Source of the DNA: an uncultured Prevotellaceae bacterium
GTDB lineage: Bacteria; Bacteroidota; Bacteroidia; Bacteroidales; Bacteroidaceae
Direction of reading: 5' to 3'
Assembly (NCBI GenBank): GCA_902776475.1
Contig: CACYQD010000031.1
Span: 1-35,479, forward strand
DNA: 35,479 bases
Positions within the stretch are counted from its first letter, which is position 1. The number at the start of each line of letters is the position of its first letter. The notes under the pieces were generated by a model that searched no databases, was not told the origin of the DNA, and saw only the letters and a program-made list of their open reading frames with translations. The translations under genes were made by a program, and so were the position numbers. This document shows, in pieces, positions 27,641-35,233 of the stretch.

Positions 27641-29145
27641 AATGGTGCCTCTGGAGGCGGTGGTCCGAGCGGATCATCGGGGAAGTTGTTCATCTTCGAC
27701 CCCATGATCTCGCCTCCTTCGGTAGGCGGCACATAAGTGTCCTCAGGGTTGGCGAAACGGGTGTATTGTCCGCGGAAGTGGAGCAGCACGTCACCCACGG
27801 CTCCTTTACGGTGCTTGGCGATGATGATCTGCGCCATGCCATGCAGGTCGTTGCCGTTCTCATCATGATAGATATGGTAATATTCCGGTCTGTGGACGAA
27901 GAGCACCATATCGGCGTCCTGTTCGATGGCACCCGACTCACGGAGGTCGCTCAACTGAGGCCGCTTCCCGTCGTTGGAGTCACGCTGCTCCACCGAACGG
28001 TTGAGCTGCGAGAGAGCGATGATCGGGATATCCAGCTCTTTGGCCAGCGATTTCAGCGAACGGCTGATGGTCGAGACCTCCTCCTGTCGGTTGCCGAATC
28101 TCATGCCGTTGGCATTCATCAACTGGAGGTAGTCAATCATGATGATCTGCACGTTTTTCTCTCTCACCAGACGGCGGGCTTTGGTGCGCAGTTCAAAAAT
28201 GGACAGGCCTGGCGTGTCGTCCAGATAAAGGGGTGCTCCATCGAGTTTACGGATATTGCGGTCAAGCCTTTTCCATTCGGCGTCATCCAACTGGCCGTTC
28301 ATCACCTTCTTGCTGTCAATCTCACAAGTATTGGAGATCAGGCGGTTGACAAGTTGCACATTGCTCATCTCGAGAGAGAAGAAAGCAGTAGGCACCCTGT
28401 TATCGACAGCGATATTCTTGGCAATGGAGAGGGCGAAAGAAGTCTTGCCCATGGCCGGTCGCCCAGCCAGGATCACGAGGTCACTCTTTTGCCAGCCGGA
28501 GGTCATCTCATCCAGTTTGGTAAATCCGCTGGCCACACCTGTAAGACCGCCCGTATTGGCTGCGGCCAACTGCATGATCTCGAGGGCTCGCTTCACGATA
28601 GGGTCGATCTGCGTGTAATCCTGCCGCATGTTTTTCTGCGAGATCTCAAACAGTCCACCTTCGGCTTCCTGCATGACCACCTCGATATCGTTGGTCTCGT
28701 CGAAAGCCTTGGTCTCAATCTGGCTGGCAAAGGAGATCAGTTGCCGGGCAATGTATTTCTGCGCAATGATGCGGGAGTGGTACTCCACATGGGCGGAGGA
28801 GGCCACATGCGAGGTGAGGTCATAGATATAGGTCTCGCCTCCCACCTCCTCGAGTGTCCCGTCGCGCTTGAGCTGTTCGATGACAGTGATGAAATCGACG
28901 GGATTCTCGTTCATGCTGAGTTTCTGGATGGCGGCGAACACTTTCTGGTTGCGTGGCTCATAGAAAGTCTCAGGTCTGAGCACCTCGCTGACGACGGTGA
29001 ATGCATCTTTGTCAACCATCAGGGCACCGAGCACCAATCGCTCGGTCTCGATGGATTGTGGCGGCAGGTGTCCAAGTCCTGTGTCAATGGGAGTCGGGGC
29101 TGTTTTTCCCCTGCGTGCGGTATTGTTATTGCGGTTTTCTGGCAT
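27637..29145 (-). CDS. dnaB: Replicative DNA helicase
   Basis: 502 residues. The N-terminal helical domain (about 28-130, LPPQSIETERLVLGALM) is followed by a RecA-like motor. Walker A is GRPAMGKTS (228-236), Walker B is IIMIDYLQL (334-342), and the DnaB motif LSQLNRSVEQR lies around 378-388. DnaB forms the hexameric ring that unwinds DNA at the replication fork. No intein or insertion is seen. The first 28 residues are basic and low in complexity, as in many Bacteroidetes DnaB proteins, and the C-terminal end (PLGPPPPEAPF) is proline-rich. A good -7 box lies about 25 bases upstream, so it should have its own promoter. Confidence 0.98.
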   Translation of the reverse strand: MPENRNNNTARRGKTAPTPIDTGLGHLPPQSIETERLVLGALMVDKDAFTVVSEVLRPETFYEPRNQKVFAAIQKLSMNENPVDFITVIEQLKRDGTLEEVGGETYIYDLTSHVASSAHVEYHSRIIAQKYIARQLISFASQIETKAFDETNDIEVVMQEAEGGLFEISQKNMRQDYTQIDPIVKRALEIMQLAAANTGGLTGVASGFTKLDEMTSGWQKSDLVILAGRPAMGKTSFALSIAKNIAVDNRVPTAFFSLEMSNVQLVNRLISNTCEIDSKKVMNGQLDDAEWKRLDRNIRKLDGAPLYLDDTPGLSIFELRTKARRLVREKNVQIIMIDYLQLMNANGMRFGNRQEEVSTISRSLKSLAKELDIPIIALSQLNRSVEQRDSNDGKRPQLSDLRESGAIEQDADMVLFVHRPEYYHIYHDENGNDLHGMAQIIIAKHRKGAVGDVLLHFRGQYTRFANPEDTYVPPTEGGEIMGSKMNNFPDDPLGPPPPEAPF

Positions 29146-29170
29146 GGTTATCGTTGATTGATTGGAGGCG

Positions 29171-29178
29171 CAAAGTTA
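29171..29178 (-). promoter_or_regulatory. Probable dnaB promoter -7 element
   Basis: TAACTTTG on the minus strand matches TAnnTTTG, 25 bases before the dnaB ATG. At the -33 distance the sequence is TTGT; an exact TTTG lies 4 bases further away. RNA would start near 29164. Confidence 0.6.
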
Positions 29179-29260
29179 CGATGATTTTTTGAATCCCACA
29201 ACAAATCGCATGACATAAAATTGGAAGATTTTCAATCCTTCGAATCAGATTGGCCTTGGA

Positions 29261-31771
29261 TTAATCATCCATTCCATTGAAACTGTTATTGTTCTGCATT
29301 TCGTCGTCATCACGCTGATCTCCGTCGCGCTGGTCGCCGTCACGCTGCTGTTTCCGCTTCATGTTGCCGAAATTCCAAGTGAGGGTGAAATTGACCGTGC
29401 GGCTCTGGCGCCAGTTCTTCTGATGACGCGTAAAAGTGTCGCTGTTTGTCTCGTTCTCCCATTTGCGTGAATTGAGCACGTCGCGGCAGTTGATCGCGAG
29501 GGTGAACATCTTGTTGAAGAAGTTCTTTCTTATGCCCAGGTTGATGCCGTAGTTGGGTTTGCGGAAGCCCTGTGAGATGACCTGCTTGGAACGGTAGTTG
29601 AAAGTGGTCTGCACGGAGATGTCGTAGGGCAGTCTGAGACTCGCCTGCATGCGCGCGTTCCATGTGAAGTTGTGGTTCTCCTCACCCGTCACCTTCTGTC
29701 CGTCGATGACATAGGTGAAGCCATCCAACTTGTAGTAATAGAAATTGGCGGTTGTCGAGAGGTCGAGGATTTTGAAGAGCTTGTTCTTCGCCGTAATCTC
29801 CAGGCCACTGCTCTTGCTGCTCGCCACGTTTTCCGAGGTGCTGTACATCCTGCCGTCGGCCTTGTTCTGCCACACGATGCGCTGCATCACATCCGAAGTG
29901 GGTCGATAGTAGGCGCTCACCAGCAGCGAGTGCGCTGTCCATGTGCGGAGATAGTTGAGAGAGAAGAGGTTGGAGTATTCCGGGGTCAGCAGCGGGTTGC
30001 CGAAGGAGATCATCGACGCATCGCTGGTGTTGCGGAACGAGTTGAGCTGTCCGCCCCATGGCCTGCGCAGACGACGGGTGTAGTTGAGCTGCAGCTGGTC
30101 GTTGTCGGTAATCTGATACGACAGGAATACGCTGGGGAAGAGCTGGAAATAGTCTTTCTTAAAGGGTTTTTCCCGCTTGGACGGGTCATGCTCCTGATCC
30201 CAAGTGTAGCTCTCGGTGTTCACCTTCCAATATTCTCCGCGCAGACCCGCCATCACACCCAATCGGCCCAGTTTCCAGTTGAGGGTGGCATAGAGCGCGT
30301 GGATGTCATTGTCGTAGATGAAGCGGTTGAAATACGCCTTGTCCTCCACGAGGAAGCGCCCGTCCCAGGTGGTGCTGTCGGCATAGCTCTCCTGCGGAGT
30401 GTTCTCATGCGAGAGCCGTGCGTTGTATCCCGCCTCCAGTTTCAGGTTCTCCGTGATGGGGTTCTCGTAGTCGAGTCTGATTTCCCAGTTGCGGTTGCGC
30501 ATATTGAGGGGCCTTGATAGGTAATCATACACGGAAGGCCGGATGGGATCATAATAGACCGTCGAGTCCTGGTGGATGTTGTCGTTGTCGCCTCCCCAGT
30601 GGCCGTACTCCACGATGAAGTCGAGGAAATGGCGGTCGCTGCCGAAGAGGTGGCGGTAGTTGAACTCCACGTTGCGCATCCCCATGTCACCATGCGAGAA
30701 GGAGCGGCGCATCATCATGTATGAGTCGTTGGGAGCCCCGATGACGCCATAATGATAGGGAGTGGTGTTCCAGTTCTTGTTGCCACCTTTCATGAACATA
30801 CCTGCCAGAGTAATGTCATCGTTCTTCGAGGCATGAAGGGTGACGCCGGCGCGCATGAAAAGGTTATTGCCCTGCCCCTCTGACTCGCCAAAAGCATTCT
30901 GGTAGGTATTGGTAGTGAGATAGTTGGTATGGCTCTCCGACCCGCCCTCGTTGCGGCGATGACGGAAACCGACATTGGCGTAGGCATCCAGAAGCGGGCT
31001 GTTGTAGTTGAAATTGACGCTGGTATTGGCTCCGCCACGAGTGTTGGCACCCGCCTGCACCGAACCGTAATAGCCTGCCTTGCGGTCTTTCTTGAGCACG
31101 ATGTTGATGATGCCGGCACTGCCCTCAGCGGAGTATTTGGCCGACGGATTGTCGATGACCTCGATGCGCTCGATGCTCTCCGCCGGCAATTGCTGCAGGA
31201 TCTCAGCGCGGTTGTCGGCAGTAAGGCCGCTGGCCTTGCCGTTGATCCACACCTCCACACTGGTGTTGCCACGGAGCGACACATTGCCGTCGTTGTCGAC
31301 CTCCACGGAGGGGATGTTTTCCAGCACGTCGCTGGCCGACCCGCCTGCGTTGGCGATGTCCTGCGTCACGTCAAACGACTTGCGGTCCACCTCCAGTTTC
31401 ATGATAGCCCGCTGTCCCGTAATGGTCACCTCCTTGAGCTGACGGGTATCCTCAGAGATATACAGGGCATTGAAATGATGCGAGGGTCGAGCAGCCGTGA
31501 GAGAGAAAGACCGCTTCAGTGTCTTGTAGCCCACAAAAGTGACTACGAGATCATAATTGCCGTTCGCCAAACCATCGATGTTGAAGTTGCCTTGCTCATC
31601 GGTAATAGCTCCCTTTACCATCTTGGCATCGCCGGCACGGTTGATCACTATATTAACAAATCCCAGTGGTTCATCATTGGCTTTATCGAGTATTTTTCCC
31701 TTAACCTGTCCTTGCGCAAAAACACATGCTGCCTGAACCATCAGCAGCATCAAAATATAGAATCGATTCAT
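29261..31771 (-). CDS. TonB-dependent receptor, outer-membrane beta-barrel protein
   Basis: 836 residues. The signal peptide (1-20, ending VFAQ) is followed by a carboxypeptidase-regulatory-like domain (about 22-100, GAITDEQGNFNIDGL), a TonB-box-like LKEVTITG (112-119), a plug (about 125-235, with NIPSVEVDNDGNVSLRGN and SAEGSAGIINIVLKKDR) and a barrel. It is shorter than SusC proteins and has no SusD neighbour, so it belongs to the stand-alone receptor group found widely in Bacteroidetes. The substrate is unknown. After the last barrel strand (NFTLTWNFGNM) comes an acidic, Gln/Arg/Asp-rich tail with three QRDGD-like repeats, which would project into the periplasm or out of the barrel. Confidence 0.92.
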   Translation of the reverse strand: MNRFYILMLLMVQAACVFAQGQVKGKILDKANDEPLGFVNIVINRAGDAKMVKGAITDEQGNFNIDGLANGNYDLVVTFVGYKTLKRSFSLTAARPSHHFNALYISEDTRQLKEVTITGQRAIMKLEVDRKSFDVTQDIANAGGSASDVLENIPSVEVDNDGNVSLRGNTSVEVWINGKASGLTADNRAEILQQLPAESIERIEVIDNPSAKYSAEGSAGIINIVLKKDRKAGYYGSVQAGANTRGGANTSVNFNYNSPLLDAYANVGFRHRRNEGGSESHTNYLTTNTYQNAFGESEGQGNNLFMRAGVTLHASKNDDITLAGMFMKGGNKNWNTTPYHYGVIGAPNDSYMMMRRSFSHGDMGMRNVEFNYRHLFGSDRHFLDFIVEYGHWGGDNDNIHQDSTVYYDPIRPSVYDYLSRPLNMRNRNWEIRLDYENPITENLKLEAGYNARLSHENTPQESYADSTTWDGRFLVEDKAYFNRFIYDNDIHALYATLNWKLGRLGVMAGLRGEYWKVNTESYTWDQEHDPSKREKPFKKDYFQLFPSVFLSYQITDNDQLQLNYTRRLRRPWGGQLNSFRNTSDASMISFGNPLLTPEYSNLFSLNYLRTWTAHSLLVSAYYRPTSDVMQRIVWQNKADGRMYSTSENVASSKSSGLEITAKNKLFKILDLSTTANFYYYKLDGFTYVIDGQKVTGEENHNFTWNARMQASLRLPYDISVQTTFNYRSKQVISQGFRKPNYGINLGIRKNFFNKMFTLAINCRDVLNSRKWENETNSDTFTRHQKNWRQSRTVNFTLTWNFGNMKRKQQRDGDQRDGDQRDDDEMQNNNSFNGMDD
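29303..29347. repeat. Three 15-bp in-frame repeats in the receptor tail
   Basis: Units at 29333-29347, 29318-29332 and 29303-29317 encode QRDGD, QRDGD and QRDDD on the minus strand. They differ mainly at third codon positions, so the repeat is old enough to have diverged silently or is kept at the protein level. Confidence 0.85.
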
Positions 31772-31773
31772 AA

Positions 31774-31786
31774 CGTCTTTTAGACG
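31774..31786 (-). other. Small hairpin just before the receptor start codon
   Basis: CGTCT (31774-31778) and AGACG (31782-31786) can pair around three bases. The hairpin ends two bases before the ATG at 31769-31771 and could affect initiation. No convincing promoter was found for this receptor gene in the divergent gap. Confidence 0.35.
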
Positions 31787-31905
31787 AAAAGAAACGGAAA
31801 TGGTTTAAAAAAGAAATAGAATGTTTTTTATAAGGGAAGTATATACCTGTTGTTCCCCAAATAGATAAATTATGTTAAATTCACGATACTTTTTGTCGTG
31901 TTTAC

Positions 31906-31936
31906 TTTACTTTTTGAAAAGAAATCTATACTTTTG
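31906..31936 (+). promoter_or_regulatory. Promoter for the membrane protein/XRE regulator pair
   Basis: TTTA (31906-31909) and TACTTTTG (31929-31936) are separated by exactly 19 bases; the -7 box matches TAnnTTTG and the -33 differs by one base. RNA would begin near 31943, about 50 bases before the chosen start at 31992. Confidence 0.65.
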
Positions 31937-31991
31937 CAGCGTCATGACAAATTTCCAAATAAATGTCAAACTTTTTAAACACTGCGATTGT

Positions 31992-32492
31992 ATGAAAACA
32001 AATTATTTATTTCCCGAAAAATGCAAGACAATCGGATGGATACTCATTCTGTTTGGACTAGTGGCTGCCATTTTGTATAATGAAGAAATTCTTCCCACTT
32101 TAGGTCCGACGAAAGCAATTACACTGATTCCATCTGAAAAGATGTCTTATGAGGAAGGGGAAAATGTTGAAAAGACAATCACTTTCGTCACGCAGAACGA
32201 TGATTGGACGGATGAGATTGCGAATGTTGCCCTCATGATGGGATTTATTCTTGTGTCGTTCACTCGATTGAAGGAAGAAGATGAATATACCATCAATCTG
32301 CGCATGAAAACTTTTAGTTGGGCAGTGAAAGTATATGGTATTCTCTTCATTTTGATGCAGCTAACGGTTTACGGAACTGGGTATCTTATACCATTACTCT
32401 ATTTCCATTGGATCATTTTCCCTCTATTCATTGGCAAGTTCTACTATGAAATATGGAAATTTAGAAAGGAGGTGGTAAGCGATGAAGAATAA
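31992..32492 (+). CDS. Small integral membrane protein
   Basis: 166 residues. The start MKTNYLFP was chosen because the predicted RNA start lies near 31943, which makes the upstream in-frame ATGs at 31872 and 31944 unlikely. Four hydrophobic segments can be seen: about 13-27 (IGWILILFGLVAAIL), 73-86 (ANVALMMGFILVSF), 106-126 and 130-146. The acidic loop after the first segment may lie outside. I do not recognise the family. It overlaps the downstream regulator by 11 bases, so the two are co-translated. A membrane protein with a small XRE regulator is a recurring pairing in Firmicutes and some Bacteroidetes, but its role is not known to me. Confidence 0.8.
   Translation: MKTNYLFPEKCKTIGWILILFGLVAAILYNEEILPTLGPTKAITLIPSEKMSYEEGENVEKTITFVTQNDDWTDEIANVALMMGFILVSFTRLKEEDEYTINLRMKTFSWAVKVYGILFILMQLTVYGTGYLIPLLYFHWIIFPLFIGKFYYEIWKFRKEVVSDEE
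32465..32473 (+). promoter_or_regulatory. Strong Shine-Dalgarno sequence for the XRE regulator
   Basis: AAAGGAGGT is a near-perfect anti-16S match, with GGAGG 9 bases before the ATG at 32482. Such sites are rare in Bacteroidetes and none of the other genes in this window has one. It lies inside the upstream coding sequence, supporting independent initiation. Confidence 0.75.
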
Positions 32493-32694
32493 CATTCGCG
32501 TGGAGCGTGCCATCGCACGTATGACTCAGCAACAATTAGCAGAGCAGGTTGGTGTGAGCCGACAGACTATCGTTGCCATCGAAGCGGGGAAATATGTTCC
32601 TTCCACAGTTCTCGCTCTCAAAATCGCTCACATCTTCGGACGCTCTTTCGATGATGTATTCAAACTCGAAGAGCAGGATTGGCAGAAAGAATAA
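32482..32694 (+). CDS. Small XRE-family (Cro/CI-type) transcriptional regulator
   Basis: 70 residues, a single helix-turn-helix domain. The motif runs through MTQQQLAEQVGVSRQTIVAIE (about 13-33), followed by GKYVPSTVLALKIAHIFGRSFDDVFKLEE, as in stand-alone HTH proteins of the YgzD/HTH_XRE kind. It should bind DNA as a dimer and may repress the promoter of its own operon. It overlaps the membrane gene by 11 bases, so the membrane protein may control or be controlled by it. The Firmicutes-like Shine-Dalgarno sequence hints at lateral transfer, though this is only an inference. Confidence 0.93.
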   Translation: MKNNIRVERAIARMTQQQLAEQVGVSRQTIVAIEAGKYVPSTVLALKIAHIFGRSFDDVFKLEEQDWQKE

Positions 32695-32735
32695 AAAGCT
32701 TCACCCCCAGGAGGGTGTGTCAAAATGAAGTGCCC

Positions 32736-32936
32736 TCATTTTTGAGAGGATTCTACGAGCCTTAACGGCTCATTGGAACAATCCTCGATTGCCTTGGTGA
32801 TCATCGCCGCGGCGCGCTTGACATCCAGCAGGACTGTGCGGATGAACTGCGTATCCTTTTTCAGGCTCCCGAGCCCCGAGCGTCTGAACAAGATGGAGGG
32901 TGAGGAATCATAATCTCCGTTCCCGTGATTTATGTT
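32736..32936 (-). pseudogene. Coding-like remnant or unusual small gene without an ATG
   Basis: The gap 32695-33027 has no standard gene, but one minus-strand frame reads 66 codons to a TGA at 32736-32738. Its content looks protein-like and GC3-rich like the main-chromosome genes: DYDSSPSILFRRSG, then LKKDTQFIRTVLLDVK, then RAAAMITKAIEDCSNEPLRL. No in-frame ATG begins it. It may be the 3' end of a lost gene, a repeated element, or a small gene using a rare start. I do not recognise the family. Confidence 0.4.
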
Positions 32937-32963
32937 AAAAATGCGAAGAAAAGACGTTGAGTG

Positions 32964-32994
32964 TTTGGCGATTAGCGGCTTTTGCGTATCTTTG
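32964..32994 (+). promoter_or_regulatory. Consensus promoter for the 33028 gene
   Basis: TTTG (32964-32967), 19 bases, then TATCTTTG (32987-32994): an exact match to the Bacteroidetes consensus. RNA would start about 33001, 27 bases before the ATG. Confidence 0.88.
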
Positions 32995-33027
32995 CGGTGT
33001 ACTGTTTAACAGAAAAATGGAATACCT

Positions 33028-33636
33028 ATGAAAAGAGTCGTGTTTTTCCTTACGTTTATGGTGATAAGTCTTGTTTGTTTTGGGCAGGAGGAGTCAGAGC
33101 ATTTGCTGTTCAAAGGAATTCCAATCGATGGATCTTTGGAAAGCTTTTCAAAGAAATTGCATGAGAAAGGATTTAGGCCCGTTTTTGAGACTCTTGAAGC
33201 ATTCAGAGATTCTGCTGGCTATTATTCTATCAACATCCTTAAAGGTTCATTTTATGATGATCCCAATTGCAAGGTTTTTATAATCGAAGACAAAGATTCA
33301 AAGCGTGTTTATCAAATCGGTGTGCTATTTTCACCTATTTATCTTTGGCAATCTTCATATAAGAGATACAAGAAATTGCAATCTGATCTTATAGAAAAAT
33401 ACGGAAAACCTGCTTCTGTAGAAGAAACCATATTCAATAATTCTTTTGCTTCGAATGAATCAAGAATGCAAGATTTATATGAAGAAAGATCTGTTATAAA
33501 CTCATCTTTTAAGACTAGCAAAGGAGAGATTCTGTTAAAGTTAACAGCAACTGATGATTATTATTCATTATCTATAACTTACGAAGATGGTATTAATTCC
33601 AAGTTGTTATCTAAGAAATATAAAGATGATTTATAA
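33028..33636 (+). CDS. Exported protein of unknown function
   Basis: 202 residues with a signal peptide (about 1-20, ending CFGQ). The mature part opens with HLLFKGIPIDGSLESFSKKLHEKGF, a pattern I associate with a group of small secreted Bacteroidetes proteins of unknown role in which the GIPIDG and KGF positions recur. The rest alternates strands and helices (IEDKDSKRVYQIGVLF, YKRYKKLQSDLIEKYGKP). Codon use is AT-rich, unlike dnaB or the leu genes. It has its own promoter and no operon partner. No enzymatic motif is visible. Confidence 0.85.
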   Translation: MKRVVFFLTFMVISLVCFGQEESEHLLFKGIPIDGSLESFSKKLHEKGFRPVFETLEAFRDSAGYYSINILKGSFYDDPNCKVFIIEDKDSKRVYQIGVLFSPIYLWQSSYKRYKKLQSDLIEKYGKPASVEETIFNNSFASNESRMQDLYEERSVINSSFKTSKGEILLKLTATDDYYSLSITYEDGINSKLLSKKYKDDL

Positions 33637-33697
33637 AGAATAAGCCGCCCCTTTTGGGAGAAGGAGATTTCCTACCCAAAAGTTTACGATCAAATAC

Positions 33698-33728
33698 TTT
33701 GGTAATATCATTAAAATTCTTAACTTTG
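33698..33728 (+). promoter_or_regulatory. Consensus promoter for the 33888 lipoprotein gene
   Basis: TTTG (33698-33701), 19 bases, then TAACTTTG (33721-33728). RNA would start near 33735, giving an unusually long 5' leader of about 150 bases with no recognised riboswitch. Confidence 0.82.
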
Positions 33729-33887
33729 TAAGCAGAATCTACACCGTAGGACTGAGCGCCCCATCATTTTTTGATGTATTAACGCTTGTATCATACGGTG
33801 CTTTTTCTTTGAGCCATCAACGTGCTCAACGTCATCACCGATGCACTGAATTGTAAAATTGACTTTATCAACAAAAAAACAGAAACA

Positions 33888-34439
33888 ATGAAAAAAGTAT
33901 TGTCTATCCTCATTACCACCATACTGATTGGCTGCCAGGGTGGAGGCAACGGCTTTGGCCAAGGAGGAAGGAACGCCGCCCAATATGTGAAGGAGCAAGT
34001 ACCAGAGCAAGCTGACAACATCGCCAGTATAGAGACCATCGCTGAAGATTCTCTGCTGAGCGACATGGGTTTCAGTTTCGCGGAAATACGACTCTCAAAA
34101 AAGGGTCTGGAACTGATGCAAGGCATCATCAAAGCCGACGAATACGAGGCAATTATCGACAGCATCTCGCATGCAGCCACCGACATTACCTATTCGTGGC
34201 AGTTCAGCGACGTGGTGAACGACTCGCTGATGAAGTTGCCACAATATGAATGGCTGTGGCGAAAAGTCTACACAGTGCGCGTGACCATGAAGAGCGGGGA
34301 CACACGTAAGCTGCGTGTTCTGATGGAACGTGACGGCATCACACCGCGAATGATGGAGCGTGACATGCAGCAGATTATCGAAGATCACACCAAGCGGATA
34401 CTTGAGGCACAGGAGACGCTTCTCGCAAACACCTTTTAA
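33888..34439 (+). CDS. Small lipoprotein of unknown function
   Basis: 183 residues from MKKVLSI, which gives a signal peptide ending in a lipobox (ILIGC, Cys16) and then a Gly-rich linker (GGGNGFGQGG). An in-frame ATG 22 codons upstream would destroy the signal. The mature domain is alpha/beta (SDMGFSFAEIRLSKKGLELMQ, YTVRVTMKSGDTRKLRVLMERDG) and ends in a long helix with IIEDHTKRILEAQETLL. Gly after the cysteine rather than Asp/Glu leaves inner versus outer membrane open. I do not recognise the family. A strong terminator follows 20 bases after the stop. Confidence 0.83.
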   Translation: MKKVLSILITTILIGCQGGGNGFGQGGRNAAQYVKEQVPEQADNIASIETIAEDSLLSDMGFSFAEIRLSKKGLELMQGIIKADEYEAIIDSISHAATDITYSWQFSDVVNDSLMKLPQYEWLWRKVYTVRVTMKSGDTRKLRVLMERDGITPRMMERDMQQIIEDHTKRILEAQETLLANTF

Positions 34440-34458
34440 CATCACTACCCCACCCAAC

Positions 34459-34493
34459 TGGAGCAAGACACCGACACCTTGCTCCATTTTTTT
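34459..34493 (+). terminator. Rho-independent terminator
   Basis: A 9-bp perfect stem (TGGAGCAAG / CTTGCTCCA) around a 10-base loop, followed by seven T. It lies between the lipoprotein gene and the convergent minus-strand gene; on the minus strand there is no T-run, so it acts mainly on the + transcript. Confidence 0.93.
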
Positions 34494-34537
34494 AGTCGGA
34501 TTACAAATCCTAATACTCGATGCTGACGGATGTCTTT

Positions 34538-35041
34538 TCATGCTCGTGTTCTTTCTATCATAACGAACAACTTGCTGAGTTTCAATATTGGCCGGCCAAG
34601 GTAGGTTGAAGTGTTGTATCCATTGACCTTTGCCCAATCAATGATGTTGTTTCGACTTTCCTCAGGGAAATATATAGATAGGAGTTTTTGTTCAACCATA
34701 TCCTTCCAAGACAAAGGCATCCCCATTTCCTCTATGTCACTGACAGAGGCTATTCCAAGAGCTATTGCTGTTGGGCTTTTGATTAAATCACCTTTCTCTG
34801 GTGTTGGAGTTGCTGCAAGGTTTTGCTTGACATCATCAACAAATGACTTGAGAGTCAAAAGGTCCTGAGCAAGTTCCAATTCTGCGATGTGGTCAATCTC
34901 CGTGTCCACACTCTGATGCGACATGCTTCCTTCTGCGTGACCTAACTGTTTCAGCCCCCAATGAGTTTGAAAACGAAGGGTCTCAACGGCACTCTTCTTT
35001 GAGAGAGCTTCTCTTTTTTTCTGATTCTTTTTCTTTGCCAT
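34538..35041 (-). CDS. Protein of unknown function with a very basic N-terminus
   Basis: 167 residues from MAKKKNQKKR. In-frame ATGs further upstream run into the probable promoter region and encode an AT-driven hydrophobic stretch, so they were not used. The first 18 residues hold nine Lys/Arg, suggesting nucleic-acid contact. The middle is helical and acidic (DTEIDHIAELELAQDLLTLKSFVDDVKQ), and the C-terminal half (SWKDMVEQKLLSIYFPEESRNNIIDWAKVNGYNTSTYL is the region; key residues W and Y) has no family I know. No signal peptide, so cytoplasmic. It is divergent from the WYL-type regulator. Confidence 0.72.
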   Translation of the reverse strand: MAKKKNQKKREALSKKSAVETLRFQTHWGLKQLGHAEGSMSHQSVDTEIDHIAELELAQDLLTLKSFVDDVKQNLAATPTPEKGDLIKSPTAIALGIASVSDIEEMGMPLSWKDMVEQKLLSIYFPEESRNNIIDWAKVNGYNTSTYLGRPILKLSKLFVMIERTRA

Positions 35042-35118
35042 ATTAAATGAAATATTGACGTCTGCCTTATATATTATACGATAGAATTTTCCTTTAGAGG
35101 GTAAAATCGCCATATAGG

Positions 35119-35137
35119 TATGCAAAATCACTGCATA
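35119..35137. promoter_or_regulatory. Inverted repeat in the divergent gap, possible operator
   Basis: TATGCA (35119-35124) and TGCATA (35132-35137) flank the minus-strand -7-like TGATTTTG. A further TGCATA lies at 35211-35216 beside the + strand -7 box. Repeated half-sites at two divergent promoters would suit an autoregulator; this is an inference. Confidence 0.35.
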
Positions 35138-35204
35138 GAATATAAAATAAATTAAAAAATCCCGGTTATCTTTATGGTATGAATACATTATTCCTATGTT
35201 TTTA

Positions 35205-35212
35205 TACCTTTG
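35205..35212 (+). promoter_or_regulatory. -7 element for the WYL-type regulator gene
   Basis: TACCTTTG matches TAnnTTTG and lies 22 bases before the ATG at 35234. No TTTG is found at the -33 position. Confidence 0.5.
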
Positions 35213-35233
35213 CATACAATACATTGAAAAAAC

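Noticed and set aside
20303-28618. Many long open frames on the + strand opposite the leu genes and dnaB
   Set aside because: They are antisense shadows of well-supported genes in GC-rich DNA, with no promoters and low-quality His/Arg/Asp-rich composition.
32701-32720. Terminator after the XRE regulator (CACCC/GGGTG)
   Set aside because: The stem is only 5 bp and no T-run follows on either strand.
33228-33539. Antisense frames over the 33028 protein
   Set aside because: The + strand gene has a signal peptide and a consensus promoter; the others have neither.
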